Shown: positions 54,713-62,352 of the stretch, piece by piece
How the letters are laid out: each line of letters starts with the position of its first letter
Position numbering within the stretch: the stretch's first letter is position 1
From: Pseudacidovorax sp. RU35E
GTDB taxonomy: Bacteria > Pseudomonadota > Gammaproteobacteria > Burkholderiales > Burkholderiaceae_C
Length of the DNA stretch: 64,000 nt
Reading direction: 5' to 3'
NCBI RefSeq assembly: GCF_900156165.1
Contig: NZ_FTMY01000002.1
Location: 248,001 to 312,000, forward strand
Translations under genes and position numbers: made by a program
The notes under the pieces: generated by a model
Databases searched by the model: none
Seen by the model: the letters and a program-made list of their open reading frames with translations, nothing else
Told to the model about the DNA's origin: nothing

Positions 54713-55240
54713 ATGTCCTTCGACAAAATCCCCCCGGGCCCCAAGGCCCCTGAAGAATTCCACGTCGTCATCGAGATCCCGATGAACGCCGACCCGATCA
54801 AGTACGAAGTGGACAAGGAAACCGGTGCGATCTTCGTCGACCGCTTCATGACCACGGCGATGTACTACCCCACCAACTACGGTTACGTGCCCCAGACGCT
54901 GTCGGGCGATGGCGACCCGGTGGATGTTCTGGTGGTCACGCCCTATCCGCTGATGCCGGGTGTGGTGGTCAAGTGCCGTGCGCTCGGCATCCTGAAGATG
55001 GAAGACGAAGCAGGGATCGATGGCAAGGTGCTGGCCGTGCCCACCGACAAGATCCTGCCGATCTACAGCCACTGGAAGACGGTGGATGATGTGAACCAGA
55101 TGCGCCTGAAGGCCATCAGCCATTTCTTCGAGCACTACAAGGACCTGGAAGCGGGCAAGTGGGTCAAGGTGCTGGGTTGGGACGGCATTGAGGCCGCCCA
55201 CAAGGAAATCACAGACGGTATCGCCGCATACAAGAAGTAA
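54713..55240 (+). CDS. ppa: Inorganic pyrophosphatase (family I, soluble)
   Basis: The 175-residue enzyme has the normal length and the family I active-site run [19 protein letters not shown]. It also has [20 protein letters not shown] and [18 protein letters not shown]. It hydrolyses cytosolic pyrophosphate to drive biosynthesis. It is divergent from hppA, which uses the same substrate to pump protons. A terminator follows 25 bases after the stop. Confidence 0.97.
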   Translation: MSFDKIPPGPKAPEEFHVVIEIPMNADPIKYEVDKETGAIFVDRFMTTAMYYPTNYGYVPQTLSGDGDPVDVLVVTPYPLMPGVVVKCRALGILKMEDEAGIDGKVLAVPTDKILPIYSHWKTVDDVNQMRLKAISHFFEHYKDLEAGKWVKVLGWDGIEAAHKEITDGIAAYKK

Positions 55241-55264
55241 TCCGCCCTGCGGATTGCGCTTCCC

Positions 55265-55288
55265 AGCCCGCCTTGGCGGGCTTTTTTT
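55265..55288 (+). terminator. Rho-independent terminator after ppa
   Basis: AGCCCGCC pairs with GGCGGGCT around TT, followed by a run of seven T. Confidence 0.92.
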
Positions 55289-55320
55289 ATGTGCGCACGG
55301 CGCCGCCGGCGCGGTGCAGG

Positions 55321-55953
55321 TCAGAAGCCCAGGTAGCGTCCGGGCTTGTGGTTGATGGCCAGCACTGCGTTGAGGGCGACGGCACCGGCAATGGACAGCA
55401 TCACCCGCTGGGGCTCCACCAGTGCAAAAGCGGTGGCAACGATGAGGCAATCGAACGCCATCTGCACTTGGCCTGCACGCCAGCCCTTCTTCTCCTGCAG
55501 CCAGATCGCGAGGATGCCGATGCCGCCCAGGCTGCAGCGGTGCCGGAACAGGATCAGGAAGCCGGTGCCGGTCACCAGCCCGCCCGCGAGCGCGGCATAC
55601 AGCGGCTGCAGGCGGTCGAAGTGGAGGAGTGTTGGCTGCCACACGCTCAGCGAGGACAGCGACGCGACTGCCAGGAAAGTCTTGACCGTGAACGCAAGAC
55701 CCAGCTTGCGCCAGGCCAGCCAGTAGAAGGGCAGATTGAGCAGGAAGAACAACGTGCCAAAGCTGGCCCCGCTGCCGTAGTGCAGGAGAAAGGCGATGCC
55801 GGCGGTGCCGCCTGTCAGCAGCCCGGCCGTGGTGAACAGCGCCACGCCCATCGAGATGAGCAGGGTGCCGCTGGCGATGGCCAGCGCATCCTCCCACAAG
55901 GCGTGGCGGGTCCTAGCCCCCGGAGTGGAGGCAACAGTGGCTGGGTCGGTCAT
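55321..55953 (-). CDS. YitT/DUF161-family membrane protein
   Basis: The 210-residue protein has five to six hydrophobic segments. Its family pattern is AIASGTLLISMGVALFTTAG followed by LLTGGTAGIAFLLHYGSG and RHRCSLGGIGILAIWLQEKK. Some members have a C-terminal DUF2179; this one lacks it. Transport is suspected for the family but not shown. It is separated from ppa by the terminator, and the next upstream gene is 80 bases away. Confidence 0.85.
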   Translation of the reverse strand: MTDPATVASTPGARTRHALWEDALAIASGTLLISMGVALFTTAGLLTGGTAGIAFLLHYGSGASFGTLFFLLNLPFYWLAWRKLGLAFTVKTFLAVASLSSLSVWQPTLLHFDRLQPLYAALAGGLVTGTGFLILFRHRCSLGGIGILAIWLQEKKGWRAGQVQMAFDCLIVATAFALVEPQRVMLSIAGAVALNAVLAINHKPGRYLGF

Positions 55954-56033
55954 CGACCGAGCTTAGCCGCCGACGCGTGTGGCGGGGCTGACGTGGCGCA
56001 GCAATGCGCCTGCGAATGCGTGGAGCGCAGCAG

Positions 56034-57218
56034 TCAGGTCCGGAAGGGGCTGCGCTCGCCAAGTTCCGACAGATAGGCCGACACACCTACGTCTTCACGC
56101 TCGAGAAAGCGCTCCACCGCATCCGCGAACGCCGGATGGGCCAGCCAGTGGGCACTGCTGGTCTTGACGGGCATCAGCGCCCGGGCCATCTTGTGCTCGC
56201 CCTGGGCGCCGCCCTCGAAGCGATGCACCTGATTCGCGATGCACCACTCGATGGGCTGGTAATAGCAGGCCTCGAAATGCAGGCAGTCGACCCGCTCCAG
56301 GGCACCCCAGTAGCGTCCATAGGCAATGCCACGCCCCGCGGCATCGGCGCCCAGGCCGATCAGGCTGCAGGCCATGGGGCGGCCCTCGCGTTCTGCCACG
56401 AAGAGCAGCCAGGCATCGGGCAATTGGGTCGCCATGCGATGAAAGAAGTCCCGGGTCAGGTAGGGCGGGTTGCCGTGCTCCCGGTATGTGCGCGCATAGC
56501 AGCGATAGAAGAAGTCCCAGTCGGTGCCGCGGATGTCCGCGCCACGCGCCCAACGAAAGCGCACGCCGCTCTCGGCGACCTTGCGGCGTTCCTGCCGGAT
56601 CTTCTTGCGCTTCTCCTGATTGAGGGCCGCAAGGAAATCGTCGAAGTCCCGATAGGGGAGTGCCGAATCCTTCGACGCCGGATGCATGTTCTCCCAGTGG
56701 AATTGCACGGTGTGCCGCAGCATGAGCCCTGCGGCTTCACAGGCGGCGATGTCCTCTTCTTGGCCGAACAACAGGTGCAGGGACGACAGATCGTTGTCCG
56801 AAGCCCATGCCATCAGCGACTGGACGAGCGCGAGGCGCGTGGGCGCGTCGACCGCCATCAGCCGGGCGCCGGGCACTGGCGTGAAAGGAACGGCCACAAG
56901 CGCCTTGGGGTAGTAGCGCAACCCATGCTGCTCGTATGCATTGGCCCAGGCCCAGTCGAAGACGTACTCGCCATAGGAATGCGACTTGAGGTAAAGCGGA
57001 CACGCGCCCACCAGCTCACTGCCCCGCCACAGTGTGGCAAAGGCGGGCGTCCAACCCGTCTGTTCGGTCGCGCTGCCGCTCGCATGCAGCGCGGCGAGAT
57101 ATTCGTGACGCATGAAGGGCGTGGGAGCGGCCTGCCGGGCGTGCAGGGCGTTCCACGCGTCCGCATCGATCCGCTGCGGGTCGGGGACGATCCTGAATTC
57201 CAACGAAGTGCGAGTCAT
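56034..57218 (-). CDS. FemAB-like / GNAT-superfamily protein (COG3146)
   Basis: The 394-residue protein begins MTRTSLEFRIVPDPQRIDAD. It has family features FMRHEYLAALHASGSATEQT, CPLYLKSHSYGEYVFDWAWA and NQEKRKKIRQERRKVAESGV, with a GNAT-like core (GAYFLVA-type AWLLFVAEREGRPMACSLIG). Such proteins are annotated as peptidoglycan biosynthesis/recognition or acyltransferases, without proven substrates. It lies 7 bases downstream of the EamA gene and is probably co-transcribed. Confidence 0.82.
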   Translation of the reverse strand: MTRTSLEFRIVPDPQRIDADAWNALHARQAAPTPFMRHEYLAALHASGSATEQTGWTPAFATLWRGSELVGACPLYLKSHSYGEYVFDWAWANAYEQHGLRYYPKALVAVPFTPVPGARLMAVDAPTRLALVQSLMAWASDNDLSSLHLLFGQEEDIAACEAAGLMLRHTVQFHWENMHPASKDSALPYRDFDDFLAALNQEKRKKIRQERRKVAESGVRFRWARGADIRGTDWDFFYRCYARTYREHGNPPYLTRDFFHRMATQLPDAWLLFVAEREGRPMACSLIGLGADAAGRGIAYGRYWGALERVDCLHFEACYYQPIEWCIANQVHRFEGGAQGEHKMARALMPVKTSSAHWLAHPAFADAVERFLEREDVGVSAYLSELGERSPFRT

Positions 57219-57225
57219 GGCGGCC

Positions 57226-58173
57226 TCACTCCGCGCCCGCTGGGCGCCGTCGGCGCTCGGCGATCCAGATGCCGCCTAGCACGAGCGCGAGGGCCACGAG
57301 GTGGAAGGCATGCAGCGGCTCGCTCAGCACCAGCACTGCCAGCAATGGTCCGAAGATCGGCGTCAGGTTGACGAAGACGCCCGCGCGTTCAGGCCCGATC
57401 AGCGAGACAGCCTGGATGAAGGTGATCTGCGACACGAACGAAGGCAGCAGCCCGACGAAGAGCATCAACGCCCAGCCTGTGGGCGTGGGCGCGAAAAATC
57501 GATCTGTGGCGATCTCGAAAGCCAGCAGGGGCAGCGAAGTCAGGGCCGCGACGCCCGCGGCCGCCGCAAAAAAGACGATGGGCGGCACGGGCGGGCGGCG
57601 GGTCAGTCCCAGCATGTAGCCCGCATAGAACAAGCTGGCCAGAAGCATCCAGACGTCGCCAACATTGAAGTCGAGCGTGGCCAAAACGTGGAACTGTCCT
57701 CTGGAGGCCACGACGGCGCAGCCTGCCAGGGTGACGGCCACGCCCAGTGCCTGCATTGCCCTGAAACGCCGGCCCGCGAACACGAAGCTTCCGATCAGTA
57801 CCAGCACCGGGATCGTGCCCTGGATGATGGCGATGTTGATGGCCGAGGTATGGTGGGCCGCGGCGTAGAACAGGGCGTTGAAGGCCGTGAAGCCCGCCGT
57901 GCCCATCACGGCGACCAGCCGCCAAGACCGGGCCACGGTTCGCCAGTGGTGCGCAATGGCGTGCCGAGCCGTCAACCACAGTGCCACGCAGCAGATCGTC
58001 CAGCGCGCGGTGGTCAGCATCATGGGCGAGATGTTGCCTACCGCGAGCCGTGCGGCCACGGCATTGCATCCCCACATCAAGGTCGTGAACACCAACAGCA
58101 TGGTGGCACTCTGGCTGGCGCGCCTATATGCGGCGGCAATCCCTCGGGAGGCAGTCTGGGAGGTCGGAGGCAT
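57226..58173 (-). CDS. EamA/DMT-family drug/metabolite exporter
   Basis: The 315-residue protein has ten predicted helices in two EamA repeats (residues about 28-160 and 170-300). Examples are TTLMWGCNAVAARLAVGNIS and LLPSFVSQITFIQAVSLIGP followed by ERAGVFVNLTPIFGPLLAVL. The substrate is unknown. A shorter form from the Met at residue 25 is possible. It is divergent from glnB with 150 bases between; that gap has a CATAAT (58229-58234) that may be the glnB -10. Confidence 0.88.
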   Translation of the reverse strand: MPPTSQTASRGIAAAYRRASQSATMLLVFTTLMWGCNAVAARLAVGNISPMMLTTARWTICCVALWLTARHAIAHHWRTVARSWRLVAVMGTAGFTAFNALFYAAAHHTSAINIAIIQGTIPVLVLIGSFVFAGRRFRAMQALGVAVTLAGCAVVASRGQFHVLATLDFNVGDVWMLLASLFYAGYMLGLTRRPPVPPIVFFAAAAGVAALTSLPLLAFEIATDRFFAPTPTGWALMLFVGLLPSFVSQITFIQAVSLIGPERAGVFVNLTPIFGPLLAVLVLSEPLHAFHLVALALVLGGIWIAERRRRPAGAE

Positions 58174-58233
58174 GGATCGGCGAGCGTAGCAGCCGGTCGC
58201 CCGGCGCGCTTGGGCTCTGGTCGAATGACATAA

Positions 58234-58662
<429 letters not shown>

Positions 58663-58721
58663 CGGCCTCCGACCTGCGTATCGAACCACGCCCATTGGCG
58701 GCACAACGGCCGCCGGACTCG

Positions 58722-59318
58722 TCAGATGTTCTGGTTCAGCAAGGGGGCGCGGCGATCCACGGGGGCTTGTTGCCGCAGCTTCTCCAGGAGCGGCTCCAGG
58801 CTTGAACCCGATTCGATCAGGCCCAGCTGCCAATCGTTCATCAGGCCGGCCTGGATGCTCTGGTCGGCAAAGGCCAACAATCCGTCGTAGTAGCCCGCGA
58901 CGTTGAGCAGCCCGATCGGCTTGTCGTGGTAGCCGAGCTGGCGCCAAGTCCACATCTCGAAAAGTTCCTCGAAGGTGCCGATGCCGCCCGGCAATGCCAG
59001 GAAGGCGTGTGCACGCTCGGCCATCATGGCCTTGCGCTCATGCATGGTGTCGACCACGTGCAGTTCGTCGCACAGCGTGTTGGCCAGTTCCTTGTCGACC
59101 AGCGCCTTGGGAATGATGCCGACCACGCGGCCACCGGCAAGCCGGGTGGCCTCCGCCACGGCGCCCATCAAGCCGGTGCGCCCGCCACCGTAGACCAACT
59201 GACCACCGTTCTTGCCGATCCAACGACCCGTGGCTTCGGCGGACTGCAGATATTCCGGCCGCGTTCCCGGACGGGAGCCGCAGTACACGCAGACGGAAAA
59301 GGTGGCAGGGTGACTCAT
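58722..59318 (-). CDS. LOG-family phosphoribohydrolase
   Basis: The protein has 198 residues from MSHPATFSVCVYCGSRPGTR. It has the LOG signatures LVYGGGRTGLMGAVAEA and PGGIGTFEELFEMWTWRQLG (PGGxGTxxE). Relatives split cytokinin nucleotides or AMP/other NMPs into base and ribose phosphate. It is the last gene of the leftward sigma-DUF3619-DUF3106-RDD-dgkA group, 17 bases after dgkA. Confidence 0.92.
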   Translation of the reverse strand: MSHPATFSVCVYCGSRPGTRPEYLQSAEATGRWIGKNGGQLVYGGGRTGLMGAVAEATRLAGGRVVGIIPKALVDKELANTLCDELHVVDTMHERKAMMAERAHAFLALPGGIGTFEELFEMWTWRQLGYHDKPIGLLNVAGYYDGLLAFADQSIQAGLMNDWQLGLIESGSSLEPLLEKLRQQAPVDRRAPLLNQNI

Positions 59319-59335
59319 CGTGCTGGGCTCCGCGT

Positions 59336-59737
59336 TCAGGCCAGAAAACGTTGCCAAAGGGCGGCAAGCCAAATGCCACCCGTCAGCAGGCTGGTGATGA
59401 ACACGGCGGCGCTGCCCATGTCCTTGGCACGCTTCGACAGGTCGTGCCACTCGGGTCCAATCCGATCGATGGCGGCTTCGACCGCCGTGTTGAGCAATTC
59501 CACGATCATGAGGAGTGCCACGCCAGCGATCAGCAGCGCCGTCTCAACCCAGCTCTGCCCCACCACGAATGCCAGCGGCACAAGGACGATCGCAAGACAT
59601 GCTTCCATCCTGAAAGCCGGTTCATCCCACCCTGCCTTCAGGCCGTGGAGGGAATACAGGGTGGCATGCCAAAGACGATCGAGACCCTTGCGCGCCTTCT
59701 GCGGATTGGCATGCAGGGTGGGGTCGGGAGTGCTCAT
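59336..59737 (-). CDS. dgkA: Diacylglycerol kinase
   Basis: The 133-residue protein has three membrane helices and the DgkA catalytic motif ELLNTAVEAAIDRIGPEWHD, plus KDMGSAAVFITSLL. It phosphorylates diacylglycerol from lipopolysaccharide/glucan decoration back to phosphatidate. It is slightly longer than the E. coli enzyme (122). Its start overlaps the RDD stop (ATGA), so the two are translationally coupled. Confidence 0.94.
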   Translation of the reverse strand: MSTPDPTLHANPQKARKGLDRLWHATLYSLHGLKAGWDEPAFRMEACLAIVLVPLAFVVGQSWVETALLIAGVALLMIVELLNTAVEAAIDRIGPEWHDLSKRAKDMGSAAVFITSLLTGGIWLAALWQRFLA

Positions 59738-60288
59738 CGGGGAGGAGAAGTGGCATCGACGATGCGGGTGCCTGCCCACGCGTCGTGCCAGAACTGTTGT
59801 TGAGGATGAAAGCGCGCCAGGAGTGCCCAGACGAGCACCCAGCCCGTCAGCAGAACGGTGACTTCGCCACCGCTGACTTTGAAGGGAAGGGCATGGATCG
59901 CCGCAAGCGGCGGCAGGAACCACACCCAGCTGAGCAGGTAGCGAACCAGCGCCCGGCCTTGGGATGGCGTGCGGCCCTGCCGGTCGACCAGCCGCAACTT
60001 CCAGGTCTTCATGGCCAAGGTCTGGCCTCGTGACCAGAACACGGTGAAGTAGATCCCGAACACCACGAATAGAAACGCTTGAAAAAGCGGTCGGCGGGTG
60101 TCCATGGCGTCCCGCATCTGGCCCAGCGTGCTGAAAAGCCAGCCAGCGACGAAGACCACCGCAAAGAGGAGCAGGCCTTCATACAGCCAGCAGGCCATGC
60201 GTCGCCAGATCCCGGGTGTGCCGGCTGCGGTCGACGGTGGTTGAAGATCGGCGGGAGAGGATGAAGCCCGGGGGTGCAACGAAGGCAT
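59734..60288 (-). CDS. RDD-domain membrane protein
   Basis: The 184-residue protein has about three or four membrane segments and the RDD pattern: RRMACWLYEGLLLFAVVFVA, then SRGQTLAMKTWKLRLVDRQG and a Trp-rich end (FWHDAWAGTRIVDA). RDD proteins are proposed transporters, some linked to sodium or compatible solutes; function here is unknown. It is 22 bases after DUF3106 and overlaps dgkA. Confidence 0.88.
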   Translation of the reverse strand: MPSLHPRASSSPADLQPPSTAAGTPGIWRRMACWLYEGLLLFAVVFVAGWLFSTLGQMRDAMDTRRPLFQAFLFVVFGIYFTVFWSRGQTLAMKTWKLRLVDRQGRTPSQGRALVRYLLSWVWFLPPLAAIHALPFKVSGGEVTVLLTGWVLVWALLARFHPQQQFWHDAWAGTRIVDATSPPR

Positions 60289-60310
60289 GCCCTATTGTCG
60301 GACACGCGGA

Positions 60311-61057
60311 CTACGGCGCCGTGGCAGTCGGCTCAGAAGCTTGCCGGCCAGGCAGTGCGCCGTTGCCTGACGGGGCACCCACGCTATCGCCCACCGGCGC
60401 TGCGTTGGCGACTTCGGGCCCCGGCGAGGGCGTGATCTGGATGCGAGGCCCGCCATGCGGCTGTTGAAAGGCAGCGGCAGGCACCGGCACCAATTTGTCG
60501 GCGGGCACGGGCCGTGCTGCAGGCGCCGCGCCGATGCTGCGGCCGCCAGCGCTTTCAGCCAGCTTCCGGCGCTCGTCTTCGCTCAGTGCCTGGTAGGCCT
60601 CCCATTTGGCCTTCAGCTGATCGGCCGGTGCCAGATTGCGGACTTCTGCGAAATTCAGCCGGGCCAACGCGCGCTCGCGCGGACTCAGCGCGGCCCAGTC
60701 GGTCATGCGTGCATGCAGTTTTGCCTGCTCGGCCGTACCGATCCGGTCGAAGTTGCGCGACAAGGCGATCCACTTGCGGCGCTGGGCATCGCTCAAGGTG
60801 TTCCAGTGCGGGGCGAGAGGTGCAAGTGCCTGCTGCTGCGCCTTGGTCAGCGTGGTCCACCGCGGGCCACTGCGCGACGATGTGGCGGGTCTGGCCTGCG
60901 GGGCGACTGCACTGGGCTCGCCCGCGTGTACGGCCAACGGGTATGCGCCGACCGCCGTGAGCGCCAGGGTCACCGCCAGGACGTTGCGCTTGAGCAACGC
61001 GGCGGCCAATCCAAACCCAGGGCTGGAGCAAGGTTGGGGTGTTGCCAGGACGGTCAT
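60311..61057 (-). CDS. DUF3106 secreted protein, candidate sensor of the adjacent sigma factor
   Basis: The protein has 248 residues from an ATG with GGAGG six bases upstream. A signal anchor or peptide lies at residues 24-46 (NVLAVTLALTAVGAYPLAVH). Four helical repeats follow, each near a Trp and an L-(S/T) turn: W67-TTLTKAQQQAL, W85-NTLSDAQRRKW, W121-AALSPRERALA, W152-EAYQALSEDER. The C-terminal third is Pro/Ala-rich. The repeats resemble periplasmic all-helical stress proteins such as CpxP/Spy in character only. No function is established. It is nine bases after DUF3619. Confidence 0.82.
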   Translation of the reverse strand: MTVLATPQPCSSPGFGLAAALLKRNVLAVTLALTAVGAYPLAVHAGEPSAVAPQARPATSSRSGPRWTTLTKAQQQALAPLAPHWNTLSDAQRRKWIALSRNFDRIGTAEQAKLHARMTDWAALSPRERALARLNFAEVRNLAPADQLKAKWEAYQALSEDERRKLAESAGGRSIGAAPAARPVPADKLVPVPAAAFQQPHGGPRIQITPSPGPEVANAAPVGDSVGAPSGNGALPGRQASEPTATAP

Positions 61058-61068
61058 TAAGACCTCCA

Positions 61069-61491
61069 TCACTGGTGCGCAGCGGCCGCGTTGGCCTTCA
61101 GGAACTGGGCAAAGCCCGGGTCGGTGTATGCAGCGGGCGGTAGATCGTCGGTCAGCAGGGCGGCGTCGACCTCTGCCAATTCGGCTGTGCGGCGCTCTTC
61201 CTGTGTGAGGCCAATCGTGAGAAGCCCGAACGTCAGCAGAAGCAATGGCACAACGGCCAGCGCGCGCTGCCACCATCCTCGCCCGCCAAGCAGGGCGCTG
61301 CCCCCGCTGTCGACCACGACCGTATGCGTCAGCTCGCGCTTTCGTTGGGCGAGTGCCTGCATACGAGCTGCCCTCAGGCGCTCACTGATGTCGTGCGGCA
61401 CGGTGTGGACGCCTGCGTTGAGCCGGGCAGCGATGGCCCGGCCGAACAGGTCTTCCGGTGTGGAGGTGGCGGAGGTGCGTGTCGAAGTCAT
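61069..61491 (-). CDS. DUF3619 membrane protein, candidate anti-sigma factor
   Basis: The 140-residue protein has a cytoplasmic helical N-terminus (DLFGRAIAARLNAGVHTVPH; ISERLRAARMQALAQRKREL), one membrane helix at 76-95 and a 45-residue outer tail. This topology (cytoplasmic domain, one helix, short periplasmic end) is that of many anti-sigma factors. Its start overlaps the sigma gene stop (ATGA), and DUF3106 follows. The anti-sigma role is inferred; no known zinc motif (HxxxCxxC) is present. Confidence 0.8.
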   Translation of the reverse strand: MTSTRTSATSTPEDLFGRAIAARLNAGVHTVPHDISERLRAARMQALAQRKRELTHTVVVDSGGSALLGGRGWWQRALAVVPLLLLTFGLLTIGLTQEERRTAELAEVDAALLTDDLPPAAYTDPGFAQFLKANAAAAHQ

Positions 61492-62060
61492 GGCGGCAGA
61501 AACCCTTTCGCCTTGAGGGCGCGGCTGAGTGCCTGGATGGCCCGGGAGCAGTGCGTCTTGACGCTGCCTTCTGAGCAACCCATTGCGGCGGCTGTCTCGG
61601 ACACATCCATCTCCTCCCAGTAACGCAACAGGAAAGCTTCTCGTTGACGAATGGGGAGTGCCGCGATCTCGGATTCGATCTGATGAAAAATCTGGGTGCG
61701 CCGCGTGACGTCTTCCGCGCTTTCGGTTTCGCGCGTATCCAAGTCGCCATTGAAGCTGGCGAGCAGGTCGAAGTCGCCGGCGTCATCATCAACGCCCTCG
61801 AAGTCGCTCAGGTTGGAAAACAGCGCACGTCGCGTCTTCTGACGCCGGAACCAGTCGAGCGTGCAGTTCGACAGGATGCGCTGAAAAAGCATCGGCAGTT
61901 CGGCCGGCGGTTTGTCACCGTAGTGCTCTGCCAGCTTCATCATGCTGTCCTGCACGATGTCCAAAGCAGCCTCTTCGTCGCGAACGTGGTAGAGCGAGCG
62001 TTTGAATGCACGCTTCTCGACGCTCTTGAGGAAGTCTGAGAGTTCTTGTTCGGTGGCCAA
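61488..62060 (-). CDS. ECF-like RNA polymerase sigma factor
   Basis: The protein has 190 residues from a TTG at 62060 that fits family N-termini (ATEQELSDFLKSVEKRAFKR). A GTG at 62129 would add 23 residues. Sigma region 2 covers about 10-80 (LDIVQDSMMKLAEHYGD; FQRILSNCTLDWFRRQKTRR). An acidic linker spans about 85-115, and region 4 spans 125-180 (LPIRQREAFLLRYWEEMDVS; GCSEGSVKTHCSRAIQAL). No region 3 is seen, as in ECF sigmas. It leads a six-gene leftward unit with DUF3619, DUF3106, RDD, dgkA and LOG. Confidence 0.93.
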   Translation of the reverse strand: MATEQELSDFLKSVEKRAFKRSLYHVRDEEAALDIVQDSMMKLAEHYGDKPPAELPMLFQRILSNCTLDWFRRQKTRRALFSNLSDFEGVDDDAGDFDLLASFNGDLDTRETESAEDVTRRTQIFHQIESEIAALPIRQREAFLLRYWEEMDVSETAAAMGCSEGSVKTHCSRAIQALSRALKAKGFLPP

Positions 62061-62129
62061 GCGCGGGTTGCCGTAGGGCGCGAGAGGTGGAGCGACTGCA
62101 GGGTGCCGGCAGGAGGCTGTGACAAACAC

Positions 62130-62352
62130 ACGCCGGCAGACGATTTGATTATTGCATCGGCCAGTTGGATGCTGGCTTTCGTCCTACGCGGTGTCATAAT
62201 CCGCGATTCGCAATCAAAAGGCAAACGGGTCAAAGTCCGGCGGTTCACCTGTCCGCCCATGGTTTTGGCCTCAAGTCCTGACGCGGCCCCACAAGGGCTG
62301 GCAAGGGGCACCCAAGGTTTTTCGTTCCCGAAAACTCGGAAGGTTCATCAAA
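62130..62352 (+). promoter_or_regulatory. ilvB leader region
   Basis: A -10-like CATAAT lies at 62195-62200 without a clear -35, leaving a leader of about 145 bases. It contains a G-C hairpin (GGCCCC near 62285-62290 with GGGGC near 62305-62309) and a bulged stem GTTTTTCG/CGAAAAC at 62317-62335. No leader peptide rich in Ile, Leu or Val was found, so attenuation is not shown. Confidence 0.45.
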
